This document shows positions 1 to 7,696 of a stretch of DNA of 60,646 nucleotides, in pieces. Numbering within the stretch: position 1 is the stretch's first letter; every line of letters starts with the position of its first letter. The translations under genes were made by a program, and so were the position numbers. A model generated the notes under the pieces. It saw nothing but the letters and a program-made list of their open reading frames with translations, searched no databases and was not told where the DNA came from. The DNA comes from an uncultured Faecalibaculum sp. (GTDB lineage: Bacteria; Bacillota_I; Bacilli_A; Erysipelotrichales; Erysipelotrichaceae). The DNA lies in contig NZ_CAJUPA010000010.1 of the NCBI RefSeq assembly GCF_910588395.1, positions 1 to 60,646 on the forward strand, written 5' to 3'.

Positions 1-119
1 CCTTTGATCTGGGAAGATGTGGGATCCAGCGCGATTCTGATGCCTTCATGCATCAAAGAAAGCTGATTTGCAGATTGAATATCGAAACCATCTGTATTCA
101 TAGGTGCATAGATTTCCAT
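1..119 (-). CDS. Partial unknown protein, N-terminus only
   Basis: An open frame starts at an ATG (bases 119-117) and runs leftward off the window for 39 codons with no stop. It begins MEIYAPMNTDGFD. I do not recognise the family. It is supported as a gene mainly by what lies upstream: a consensus TATAAT six bases before the ATG and a perfect 12-bp operator palindrome behind it. Codons are AT-rich compared with the genes that follow, so this gene may belong to a different DNA segment. No Shine-Dalgarno precedes it, which fits a leaderless transcript. Function cannot be inferred from 39 residues. Confidence 0.5.
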   Translation of the reverse strand, partial: MEIYAPMNTDGFDIQSANQLSLMHEGIRIALDPTSSQIK

Positions 120-156
120 GACTAAATTATATCAAGGCATTCGTAAACGTTTACAT
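120..156 (-). promoter_or_regulatory. Promoter with cre/LacI-type operator for the left-edge gene
   Basis: On the minus strand a perfect TATAAT (131-126) sits six bases before the ATG at 119. Just upstream is the perfect palindrome GTAAACGTTTAC (143-154). Read as TGTAAACGTTTACG it matches the CcpA cre consensus TGNNANCGNTNNCA at all but one base. It lies where the -35 would be. Inference: a catabolite- or LacI-family-controlled promoter of a sugar gene continuing off the left edge. Confidence 0.6.
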
Positions 157-162
157 ATAATT

Positions 163-377
163 TTGGCAGCTGCTGGCAGCCCTATGAAAGCATCATCGGG
201 CGGGGAATCTTTGAAGAAGTCACGGAGGAACAGGAGAAGCTGCAGGGTCTGGATTTTCTGATCCGCCATGCCCATCCTGAAGGATGGGAATACCAGCAGC
301 CTGTGGTGAAAGTCACCAGAGTATTCTGCCTGCGGGTCACAGACTTCACTGCCAAACGGCGGGAACCAAAACCCTGA
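163..377 (+). pseudogene. Truncated NimA/PNPOx-like flavoprotein remnant
   Basis: The frame ending at the TGA at 375-377 encodes about 70 residues beginning near SCWQPYESIIGRG and ending AKRREPKP. Its pattern (C-W-x-x-Y-E-S-I-I-G-x-G, then an E-E-x-E-K helix, then a V-x-R-V-F-x-L-R-V strand and TAKR) looks like the C-terminal half of the pyridoxamine-5'-phosphate-oxidase-like / nitroimidazole-resistance (Nim) family. No start or N-terminal half is present: upstream the sequence switches abruptly to the AT-rich operator region of the opposite-strand gene. A T-tailed terminator follows at 460. I read this as the 3' stump of a gene cut by a rearrangement. The family call rests on pattern memory and is moderate. 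Confidence 0.55.
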
Positions 378-459
378 TTGCAGAAGCAGGAAGACGAAAA
401 AACAGGAGATGACCGGCGGGTACTGCATCACAGCGCCTTTCTGTCTCTCCTGTTCTGTG

Positions 460-485
460 CTGACCGGTGCGGTCAGTCTTTTTTT
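460..485 (+). terminator. Rho-independent terminator
   Basis: CTGACCG (460-466), a 3-base loop and CGGTCAG (470-476) are followed by TCTTTTTTT. It is oriented to terminate the truncated Nim-like gene. It overlaps the last codons of the convergent merR gene, whose stop is at 473-475. Confidence 0.75.
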
Positions 486-1270
486 GCGATGGGGAAGAAA
501 ATCTCTGTTTCCCACTCGGCCGGGGGGATTCGGTCATACCCGGTGCGGGTATAGATCTCGAAGGGAGCACCGGCGGCTTCATAGCCGTTTTCCTCGATCC
601 ACTTCACCAGAGCGGCATAGCCCTCATTCAGTGAAGAGTAGCCGCCTTTGTGAAGGGTTTTTGCCACCAGGCACCCGCCTATAAAGCCGTTGCCGCAGCC
701 GGCGGCAACCGGTACAAACACTTCGATGTCGCTTCGGTCGTGATCGAACTCGGCATCATAATATCTGGCTCCGTTGCATCCGGCAGGGCGGATGTTCTTT
801 CTGCTCATTTCCTCGAACAGATGCCCGAAAGCCTCTCCAAAATCTCCCACACCCATCATGGTGCGGCATCCGAAAATCTCCTGTTTTGCAAGATTGACAG
901 CTGTTACGGTATAGTCCTGCATAAATGCGTTTTCCTCCTTGTGAATCAGCCGTTCCTGCACTGTTTCCATATCCCGCAATGCGGTTTCCATCTCGATGAT
1001 TCTCTCCTCCAGAATCTGATGCTGCCTGGCAAGCAGTTCATTTCTTTGCTGGCTGTCTGCCTGCAGATACTTGGCAGTTTCCTGCAGGGAGAACCCGAAC
1101 CGCTTGCAGCGGTTGATGAGATTCATCGTCCCGATCTGGTCGGCAGTGTAGTAGCGGTACTTGCTGTCCCGGTCAACGGCTGCCGGTTTCAGCAGCCCGA
1201 TCCGGTCATAATAACGAAGCGTCTTCACGCTGGTCTGTGCAGCCACAGACATTTTTCCAATGGATATCAT
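473..1270 (-). CDS. MerR-family regulator with GyrI-like effector domain
   Basis: A 265-residue cytoplasmic transcription factor. The N-terminus (residues 1-75) is a MerR winged helix-turn-helix: MISIGKMSVAAQTSVKTLRY then YDRIGLLKP and YRYYTADQI are the family signature. A dimerisation coiled coil follows at roughly 76-115. The C-terminal ~150 residues (FEIYTRTGYDRIPPAEWETE near the end) look like the GyrI/BmrR type of small-molecule binding domain, so it probably activates a promoter with a long spacer on binding a hydrophobic ligand. GAGGAC lies about 5 bases before the ATG. No obvious target is adjacent; the next leftward gene is only a stump. MerR family is certain, ligand unknown. Confidence 0.88.
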   Translation of the reverse strand: MISIGKMSVAAQTSVKTLRYYDRIGLLKPAAVDRDSKYRYYTADQIGTMNLINRCKRFGFSLQETAKYLQADSQQRNELLARQHQILEERIIEMETALRDMETVQERLIHKEENAFMQDYTVTAVNLAKQEIFGCRTMMGVGDFGEAFGHLFEEMSRKNIRPAGCNGARYYDAEFDHDRSDIEVFVPVAAGCGNGFIGGCLVAKTLHKGGYSSLNEGYAALVKWIEENGYEAAGAPFEIYTRTGYDRIPPAEWETEIFFPIAKKD

Positions 1271-1533
1271 GATGTCCTCTTCTGCTTAAGCAATTTCAGG
1301 ATACAGTCTCCACCAGCGGGAGAGTCAATGGGGATTCCCGCTTTTTCTGCCTGTTTCGCAGTGGCAGGGGCCGCAGCCACCCGGACAGCTGCTGCCCTGT
1401 CCCAGGCCGCAGGCCGCATCGGCAGAGCATCAGCAGCGAAGGAAAAGCAGAAAAGCAGCCGGCGGCAGGTCTTCGGGGACTGCGGCTGGCTGCGGGCTGC
1501 GTTCGCGGTGAAAACAGCGGCTTGCGTGCTGCT

Positions 1534-2616
1534 TCAGGAACGGGCTTTTCCTGCGGGGGATACCTTTCGGGTTCTGAGAGCGGGTCTGGCCAGGATCCGG
1601 TTCTGATCGATCCGGAAGATGCTCTGCAGGAAGGAAACGGTATCCGTTACGGTTTCCTGCATGGGCCGTGGATGAAAATCCAGGTCCCGGACGGCTTTTG
1701 AATTGTCAAAACCCGAGTTGGATTCAATGGTCTCCAGGGCGAATTTCGTGTACAGCGGTTCTTTGTCCACCAGCCGGTAGTACAAAGCGGTGAAAGGTGT
1801 GGCGGCGCTGGCCAGCCACAGGGGGACTGTGAGTCTGGTGGACCGGGAATGATTGGCTGCGGCGATCATGAGACCGAGCTGTTTCATGGTCCAGGTGCGG
1901 TTGGAGAGAATGTAGCTCTGGCCGCAGCGGCCCTGTGTGCAGGCGCGGATGGTGGCCGCGGCCACATCCCGCACGTCCACGAAATCGTAGCCGGCGTTCA
2001 CGGTAGCCGGCAGTTTTTCATTGGCGACTTCCATAAAGAAAAGAACTGAATCAGATTCTCCCGGCCGTAGCACCAGGGGCCGATGAGTCCCGAGGGCTGT
2101 ATGATGACAGCGTCCAGGCCTTCGTTCCGGACTTTGCCCATGACCAGTTCGCTGGCAGCGGCTTTGGTTTTCGCATAGAGACCCCGGACCAGATTCGGGT
2201 CATAGTGACTGACGGGGGAGATGACCTCGCCGGCTGGCAGAGGGGGAATGGCGTGGACGCTGGAGATATACACCAGGCGGCCGCTGGCGGCTCTGGTCAG
2301 ATCGGCGATGTTTCTGGTTCCCACCACATTGACGTAGTAGACATTGGGATCATAGGCGGATTTGATGTCCACGATTCCCGCGCAGTGAATGACAGAAACC
2401 TGGCTGTCCTCCAGTCCGGAGAACAGGGATTTCATGGAGTCTTTGTCGCAGACATTGCCGTAATACAGACTGCACTTCAGGCCGTCCAGGGATTCCAGAC
2501 TGGTCCCGGGAAGCAGCAGTGCCCGGATTTCTGCCTGGCCATCTTCCTGGAGCTGACGCACGATGTTGCTGCCGAGGAACCCATCCGCGCCGGTGATGAT
2601 ATATACTTTTTTACAT
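1534..2616 (-). pseudogene. NAD-dependent epimerase/dehydratase, broken by frame lesions
   Basis: An extended short-chain dehydrogenase of about 360 residues split over two frames. The upstream part has the Rossmann motif ITGADGFLGSN and the catalytic Y-x-x-x-K in GLYAKTKAA. The downstream part continues with AGYDFVDVRDVAAATIRA and SYILSNRTWT. The frames join at 2026-2048, in TTCTTTTCTTT on the coding strand, where one extra T would restore ...LIQFFFMEVANEKLP. A second problem is at the start: AAAGGA precedes an ATG (2616-2614) that is followed at once by TAA, while the expected MKKVYIITGADG frame begins one base later. A native-looking start therefore needs a second correction; the longer in-frame ORF (to 2738) lacks a ribosome site. 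Likely decayed, or consensus errors. Related to dihydroflavonol-reductase-like SDRs; substrate unknown. Confidence 0.75.
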
Positions 2617-2773
2617 ATGCTGACCGTCCTTTCAGCTGCGGCGGCCTCAGGCTGACCGGCCGCTTTCAAGGGCATCATCCGTGTCCGGAAACGGCAGTTC
2701 CAGCGGGATGATGCGGCGGGCAGAGTTATGCAACACAAGGAATACAGACTGATGCAGAAAGCGGGGGACGGGT

Positions 2774-3262
2774 ATGGACAGGCGGACTGCCAGGACCAAA
2801 GAAAGCATTCAGCGGGCGTATCTCGGGCTGCTGGATGAATGCGACACGGGGGAGATCAAGATCGCGGCCCTGTGCCGGGAAGCCAAGATCAACCGGTCGA
2901 TGTTTTACCGGTACTATCCGGACTGTTACAGCGTGCTGGAGGAGATCGAGGAAAGACTGATGACGGAAGTGGAGGCGCTGGCGCTGGGCTGGGTGAAGGA
3001 GCAGGGAATGAGCCTGCTGTCCCGTGTTCTGCATCCTGCCTTGATCCGGCTGTATCCCGACCTGGATGAAACCCGTCGCAAGTGGCGGCTGTCCTATATC
3101 CTGAGCGGGTGCATGGGACTGATTTCCCGGTGGATCCGGGAGGGGATGCAGGAATCGCCGGAGGAAGTGGCCAGGGAGCTGACAGCTCTGACGGAGCAGA
3201 ATGCCGGGCTGGGTCAGCGGGGAGTCTGCTGTCGGGGACAGGTTCCGGGCAGCCGCAAATGA
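2774..3262 (+). CDS. TetR/AcrR-family transcriptional regulator
   Basis: 162 residues. The N-terminus MDRRTARTKESIQRAYLGLL opens a TetR DNA-binding domain, and the recognition helix region reads REAKINRSMFYRYYPD, the usual T/S-x-F-Y-x-Y-F/Y block. The short C-terminal helical part (about residues 75-150) is of the type seen in DhaS-like or TetR_C-containing regulators, with SGCMGLISRWIREGM. The start is chosen because GGGGGA lies about 6 bases before the ATG. It is divergent from the broken epimerase, which is a plausible former target. The last ~15 residues (RGVCCRGQVPGSRK) look like read-through beyond the domain. Confidence 0.85.
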   Translation: MDRRTARTKESIQRAYLGLLDECDTGEIKIAALCREAKINRSMFYRYYPDCYSVLEEIEERLMTEVEALALGWVKEQGMSLLSRVLHPALIRLYPDLDETRRKWRLSYILSGCMGLISRWIREGMQESPEEVARELTALTEQNAGLGQRGVCCRGQVPGSRK

Positions 3263-3282
3263 CCGGCGGGAAGAAGAGGACA

Positions 3283-3318
3283 AAAAGCGGTGTCTGCCTG
3301 CAAAGGGACACCGCTTTT
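3283..3318. terminator. Bidirectional terminator
   Basis: AAAAGCGGTGTC (3283-3294) pairs with GACACCGCTTTT (3307-3318), giving a 12-bp stem with T tracts in both directions. It separates the convergent tetR and helicase genes. Confidence 0.85.
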
Positions 3319-3337
3319 CAGGAAACTGTCAGTGTGG

Positions 3338-6334
3338 TCACTCCACGCTGGACTGTGTGAACCAGGCATACAGATCCGGACGCACAGGATGTTCCAGTTC
3401 GTAGCCGATCTTCACAGCCCGTGTTCTGCCATCCGGCAGCAGCGTGGGCATAAACTGACCATCGGGTTTCATCAGCCCGAGGCAGATGAATTCCTTCGTG
3501 CTGTCGTTTGTGTTTTTGCGGACAAAGAGCGGAATCTGCAGACCGGTTTCCCCGGCTTTCTGCAGGGTACGGATGTCGTTGCTCTGCAGCGTCCGGCGGC
3601 TTTTTGACAGGGCGATGAGAGTCTGCGGGGAGGTGAAATGGTCTTCGTACTGAATGGTGTCGGCGATGTCCGGCGCTTTTTCGTAGTTGATGTAGACCGG
3701 AAACTGATGGGTGGTGCGCTCATGGCAGTATCCGCCGACGTTCTGTGCCACAGGACAGGCAGGAAAGCTCATGGCCCGGAAAGATTCAGCATAGGTGTAG
3801 GGCTGATACCGGATCAGCCAGCCATCCCGGGGCAGAGCGCGGTAGCGGCTGTCCCAGCGGTTCAGGGCGAAAGCCGTCAGTTCCCGGATCTCCTGCACGA
3901 AGGCGGGGTTCTCCAGCGCGCGGATCCAGGCCGGTGTGCGTGTCAGGTCCTCCGGCAGCAGCATGGGTTCCGGGGCGTCAGCGGTGTCTGTGCTGTCAGC
4001 CGGTTCAGTATTGACCGGATGAGCCGCTATCAGAAAGCAGGCAGCTGGCCAGGACTTGCTGCCGCTTCCTGCCAGCCATTCCCTGCAGAACTGTTTCTTC
4101 AGACAGATCCAGTCCTGTTCTGAAAGCCGGATGTTCCTGTCCTTCAGAGATTTCCGGAAGACCTCCTGCCAGTTGTCATGCAGCAGAGCCTGGAGCAGAA
4201 GCGGCTCCAGCGGGCGTTTCACCCCGGCCCACTGCTGGCTGATAAAACGCAGAAATTCCAGCTGTTCCGGCGTATAAACCGGGAGTTTGTCCCGCATCAC
4301 GGGTTCCAGAATTTTCTGCAGGAAATCCGGATAGCTGGGATAGGCGCTGTTGGAGAAAATCAGCAGCGGATCCATGGCCTGCGCCGGATCATAGTCTGTC
4401 AGGGCCGGAATGCGCCCCAGCCGGTCCCGGAGCTGCTGAAATCCATCTTTCAGGGCTTTGGAGGAATTCATCCGGGCCTGGTCAATGGAGGCGAATATCC
4501 GTCTTCGGGCCACTTCATCAAAGTGCACAGTGCTGACACCGGGCAGTGTGCGGCTGCCTTCGGTCACGAACCGGCGCAGGGCATCCTTGCTGCCGCCGGT
4601 ACTGCCCGAAAGGGCAGCGGGGATCAGATAGTTGTTTTTGTAAAGTCCGATGAAGTCCAGAACCACCACGAACTCTTTGCCCGCCGACTTGCGCAGACCG
4701 CGCCCCAGCTGCTGTGTGAAGACGATGGCCGACTGGGTGGGGCGCAGGAGCAGCACCTGATTGACCTCCGGAATGTCCACCCCTTCGTTGAAGATATCCA
4801 CGGTGATCAGATAATCCAGGGCATCCGGTCCCTGGGGCCCGGTCAGGCGGCGGATGGCGTCTTCTCTGTCTTCCTGACTATCTGCACCGGACAAAGCCAG
4901 CGTCCGCAGTCCCCGGGCATTGAGTTTCTGCGAAAGCTCTGCTGCTTCCCGGATCCCGGAGACAAACATCAGCCCCATGACGCGACTGCCGGACCAGCCG
5001 TAATACGCCGCTTCTTCTGCAATATGCCGGACCCGCTCATCGCTGGTCAGGGCAGAGAAAGCCTGCGGATCCTCCAGGGTTTCATCGCTGATCTCCAGAC
5101 CGCTCAGGGCAAAATAATGAAATGGGCAGAGCAGGTCTTCCTCCAGTGCCTGCTGCAGGCTGATCTGTGCTGCAACGTTGTGGTCGAAGAGGTCAAAGAT
5201 GCTCTGACCGTCGGTTCTGGCCGGCGTGGTAGACATGCCCAGCCAGAACTGCGGGCGGAAATGATCGAAAATCCGCAGATAGGACCCGGCAGCAGCCCGG
5301 TGCACTTCATCGATGATGATCCAGTCAAAGGCCCCGGGATCCAGTCTGTGCAGCGTATCCACCCGGGACAGCGTCTGCACCGTGGAAAAGAGATAGTCTG
5401 CCTCCAGTTCTTTCCGTCCGCCGCCAAGCATTCCGAAAGTCCGCCGGTTTCCGATGACTGTCCGGAAAGAAGCCAGGGCTTTGCGGGCAATCTGTTCCCG
5501 GTGGACCAGAAAGAGAATGCGCCGGGGCATGAACTGTCTCACGGCAAAAGCCGCGGCATAGGTTTTGCCGGTGCCGGTGGCAGAAATCAGCAGCGCCCGC
5601 TGCTGTCCGGCTTCCATCAGACTGGTCAGACTCCGGACGAACCGGCTTTGCATGGCATTGGGCTTCAGCTGGTACTGCGCCGGAGAGAAAGACTTCTGAA
5701 GCAGGGCGGTTTCCTGCTGCTTCCGGGCCAGTTCATGGCTGATGATGTAGTCCTGGCGGACTGCGGACCAGGGCAGGGAATCCACCGAGTCATACAGCTT
5801 CCGAAACTGTTCCAGGACCTGCAGGACATACTGCCCCTGGTGCATCCCGGTCAGACGGGTGTTCCATTCCCGGTTTGCCAGCAGGGCGGAAGCCGTCAGG
5901 TTGGAAGACCCGGTGATCAGCCGGACCTGATCTTGCCGGAAAAACAGATATCCCTTGGTGTGAAATCCCTGTGCGGGCGTGCTCATGTACATCCGCACCT
6001 CGATGTTGTCAAAGGAGTCCAGAAAGTCCAGCGCCGCCGGTTCGGAGAATGCCAGATAATCCGTGGTGAGAATGCGGCCCGGGATTCCCTTTTCCTGCAG
6101 CGTGCGCAGAATGGGCTTCAGGGCCTCCAGACCGCCGATGGTGATGAAAGCCGTGCTGAAGCAGAAGGCATCGCAGCGGGCCAGTTCCTGTTCCAGGGCA
6201 CAGAATACCTTTTCCCCGGTTTCGCAGTCGTTGTACAGCAGTTCGGGAATGCAGTCTTTGTCTGCAGGATGGGCGGCATTGACCAGACCGGCTTTTGCGG
6301 CGTTCATGATGCGGGTTTCAAGTTCTGTGTTCAT
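3338..6334 (-). CDS. PLD-nuclease / SF2 helicase / DUF3427 protein
   Basis: About 998 residues, three parts. (1) An N-terminal phospholipase-D-like nuclease domain, one HKD-type motif at about residue 123: H-T-K-G-Y-L then TGSSNLTASAL. (2) A superfamily 2 (type III restriction-like) helicase core: Walker A ATGTGKTYA (~residue 252), DEVH box (~340), motif VI QQLGRGLRKS (~545). (3) A C-terminal DUF3427 region, with GYCHERTTHQFPVYINYEK and SKSRRTLQSNDIRTL near the end. Known family architecture (COG3886 plus COG1061). It probably acts on DNA as an ATP-driven nuclease/translocase in repair or phage defence; the biological role of the family is not settled. The ATG at 6334 is preferred over the in-frame one at 6454, because the family begins near MNTELETRI and a promoter lies directly upstream of 6334. 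It stands alone, not in a defence operon. Confidence 0.85.
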   Translation of the reverse strand: MNTELETRIMNAAKAGLVNAAHPADKDCIPELLYNDCETGEKVFCALEQELARCDAFCFSTAFITIGGLEALKPILRTLQEKGIPGRILTTDYLAFSEPAALDFLDSFDNIEVRMYMSTPAQGFHTKGYLFFRQDQVRLITGSSNLTASALLANREWNTRLTGMHQGQYVLQVLEQFRKLYDSVDSLPWSAVRQDYIISHELARKQQETALLQKSFSPAQYQLKPNAMQSRFVRSLTSLMEAGQQRALLISATGTGKTYAAAFAVRQFMPRRILFLVHREQIARKALASFRTVIGNRRTFGMLGGGRKELEADYLFSTVQTLSRVDTLHRLDPGAFDWIIIDEVHRAAAGSYLRIFDHFRPQFWLGMSTTPARTDGQSIFDLFDHNVAAQISLQQALEEDLLCPFHYFALSGLEISDETLEDPQAFSALTSDERVRHIAEEAAYYGWSGSRVMGLMFVSGIREAAELSQKLNARGLRTLALSGADSQEDREDAIRRLTGPQGPDALDYLITVDIFNEGVDIPEVNQVLLLRPTQSAIVFTQQLGRGLRKSAGKEFVVVLDFIGLYKNNYLIPAALSGSTGGSKDALRRFVTEGSRTLPGVSTVHFDEVARRRIFASIDQARMNSSKALKDGFQQLRDRLGRIPALTDYDPAQAMDPLLIFSNSAYPSYPDFLQKILEPVMRDKLPVYTPEQLEFLRFISQQWAGVKRPLEPLLLQALLHDNWQEVFRKSLKDRNIRLSEQDWICLKKQFCREWLAGSGSKSWPAACFLIAAHPVNTEPADSTDTADAPEPMLLPEDLTRTPAWIRALENPAFVQEIRELTAFALNRWDSRYRALPRDGWLIRYQPYTYAESFRAMSFPACPVAQNVGGYCHERTTHQFPVYINYEKAPDIADTIQYEDHFTSPQTLIALSKSRRTLQSNDIRTLQKAGETGLQIPLFVRKNTNDSTKEFICLGLMKPDGQFMPTLLPDGRTRAVKIGYELEHPVRPDLYAWFTQSSVE

Positions 6335-6340
6335 GCCACC

Positions 6341-6369
6341 AGGATAGCAGCGGCAAGGCGGAAGATCAA
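6341..6369 (-). promoter_or_regulatory. Promoter of the helicase gene, leaderless geometry
   Basis: On the minus strand TTGATC (6369-6364), a 17-base spacer and TATCCT (6346-6341) with an extended TGC are followed by exactly six bases and the ATG at 6334. Transcription would start at or next to the A of the start codon. GGTGGC in the six-base gap could act as a weak ribosome site. Confidence 0.55.
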
Positions 6370-6404
6370 AGGGAGCCGGAGAGCGCCGGTCCGGAGACGG
6401 CAGC

Positions 6405-6428
6405 AAAAAGGACCTGTTTCCAGGTCCT
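6405..6428 (-). terminator. Terminator after the vanZ-like gene
   Basis: AGGACCTG (6409-6416) and CAGGTCCT (6421-6428) form an 8-bp stem with a 4-base loop. On the minus strand the stem is followed by TTTTTG. It separates the exonuclease/vanZ pair from the helicase gene. Confidence 0.8.
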
Positions 6429-6438
6429 GCCATCAGAT

Positions 6439-6969
6439 TCAGCTTCCCAGCCATTTCCAGAACTTGCCAAGGATCCCATAGGTCAGCGTGGCAAATACAG
6501 CGCCGGCGGTGTCGATGAGAACATCCTTCTTCGACATGACCCGCCCGGCCACATCCCCCTGATGGAGCTCATCCAGACAGGCAAGTCCGCCGCAGGCGCC
6601 CACCACCAGGATGGCTTTGAGCCACCAGGGAACCTTCAGGATGGTCAGGATCAGGTAGATCAGGGTGGCCATCAGAAAGTATTCCGAGAAATGCGCCAGC
6701 TTCCGGATGTTCTGGTTCCAGTCGCTGCCCCAGGGAGAATGGCGTTCCACAAAGCCTTTGACTTTTTCCGCCAGCTCGCGGCCTTTCGGGGAGGTCTCAA
6801 TGTGTTCCTGGACATTGTCCCGGATCCATTCCGTGAGCTGTCCGCTGCGCTCTCCCGAAGCTTCTCCTGTTTCAGCGGAAAATGTGAAAATGGCCAGACC
6901 TGCGCCCAGTGCCATGATGCATACGGCTCCGGCCAGGAGCAGCCGGATGATCCATTTCAGAATTTTCAT
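6439..6969 (-). CDS. VanZ-like membrane protein
   Basis: 176 residues with about four hydrophobic segments: one at the N-terminus (IRLLLAGAVCIMALGAGLAI), then a polar extracytoplasmic stretch, then three near the C-terminus. The signature of the VanZ family is visible: a K-x-A-H-F-S-E-Y-F block (RKLAHFSEYFLMATLIY) and DELHQGDVAGRVMSKKDVLI, the E-x-x-Q-x-F/D-x-x-R-x-x-x-x-x-D motif. VanZ proteins give low-level teicoplanin tolerance in enterococci, but the chromosomal homologues are of unknown function. Its ATG overlaps the stop of the upstream exonuclease by ATGA, so the two are translationally coupled. Confidence 0.88.
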   Translation of the reverse strand: MKILKWIIRLLLAGAVCIMALGAGLAIFTFSAETGEASGERSGQLTEWIRDNVQEHIETSPKGRELAEKVKGFVERHSPWGSDWNQNIRKLAHFSEYFLMATLIYLILTILKVPWWLKAILVVGACGGLACLDELHQGDVAGRVMSKKDVLIDTAGAVFATLTYGILGKFWKWLGS

Positions 6970-7538
6970 GACTTTATTTTAGCGCGTTTCCATTTTCCTG
7001 CACGGTAGACCTTCGAAAAGTCCCGGTTTTCCCGCCGGCAGCGGGCTTTGGCACATTCATACACGTCCATGGCTGCCACGCAGTCCGCCAGAGCCCGGTG
7101 CGTGCCCCGGCGGGCACCGATGAAGGCTGTCATGGCAGCCAGGGAGTGGCTTTTCTGCTCAGGCCACATGCCCCGGGCCAGTGCCAGCACATCCTGCCAG
7201 GCAGGGTGCATCCCTTTCAGAAACGCCAGATCAAACCCGGCGTTGTACGCCAGGACCGGCAGATTCTCCATGAACTGCGCCGCCCAGAACAGCACCTGTT
7301 CTGCGGGTTCGGCATCCGCTGTCATATCAGGGGTGATGCCGGTCAGATCCGTGATGAACGGCGGAATGGGGCCTTCCGGTTTTACGAGAGCCTGGAATGT
7401 GGCTACGGCTTTGCGGTCAATCACCTTGATCATGCCGATTTCCAGAATCTGTGACTCATCCGGCTTCAGTCCTGTGGTCTCCAGATCCAGCATGATGTAG
7501 GAATCCAGAGGGGTGAACTGCTCTTTTCCTGTTCCCAT
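6966..7538 (-). CDS. DnaQ-like 3'-5' exonuclease
   Basis: 190 residues from the preferred ATG at 7538. Contains the DEDDh exonuclease motifs: Exo I IMLDLETTGL, Exo II around LAYNAGFDLAFL, and Exo III HRALADCVAAMDVYE. The length matches stand-alone epsilon-like or PolC-exonuclease-like proteins of Firmicutes, used for proofreading or DNA/RNA trimming. The ORF could extend 28 residues upstream to 7622, but that extension is unlike the family. The 7538 ATG has TACCAT exactly six bases upstream, the same spacing as other probable leaderless genes here. Four-base overlap with the vanZ-like gene. Confidence 0.85.
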   Translation of the reverse strand: MGTGKEQFTPLDSYIMLDLETTGLKPDESQILEIGMIKVIDRKAVATFQALVKPEGPIPPFITDLTGITPDMTADAEPAEQVLFWAAQFMENLPVLAYNAGFDLAFLKGMHPAWQDVLALARGMWPEQKSHSLAAMTAFIGARRGTHRALADCVAAMDVYECAKARCRRENRDFSKVYRAGKWKRAKIKS

Positions 7539-7626
7539 GGCTTCATGGTACCTGAAGTGCCGGCAGAATCGGAAAAATCCGGTGATTTTCCGCAGAATCA
7601 TGGGATGAAAACCGGCAGGCATGGTC

Positions 7627-7663
7627 TGAAAGCGTTTACTTTATGGGAAATGACAATTATAAT
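7627..7663 (+). promoter_or_regulatory. hppA promoter with overlapping cre site
   Basis: TTTACT (7635-7640), a 17-base spacer and TATAAT (7658-7663). The sequence TGAAAGCGTTTACT (7627-7640) matches the CcpA cre consensus TGNNANCGNTNNCA at 13 of 14 positions and covers the -35. This suggests catabolite control of the pyrophosphatase. Confidence 0.65.
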
Positions 7664-7696
7664 GAAAGACAGTTTTGAGAAAGGAAGGATGTTTTT

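Noticed and set aside
1315..1346. Plus-strand terminator-like hairpin AGCGGGA/TCCCGCT with T tract
   Set aside because: No plus-strand gene precedes it. Possible leftover of a lost gene, but not supportable as a functional terminator.
1327..1420. Minus-strand cysteine-rich tail (C-P-G-G-C-G-P-C-H-C) before a stop at about 1327
   Set aside because: It resembles the end of FeoB-associated Cys-rich peptides, but the frame is closed by a stop about 35 codons upstream with no start and no ribosome site.
650..1606. Long plus-strand open frame of 318 codons
   Set aside because: It runs antisense to the well-supported MerR gene, has no ribosome site, and its translation resembles no protein family. 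GC-rich third positions of the real gene explain it.
4178..6481. 767-codon plus-strand open frame opposite the helicase
   Set aside because: A shadow of the helicase gene: no family resemblance, while the minus frame carries all helicase and PLD motifs.
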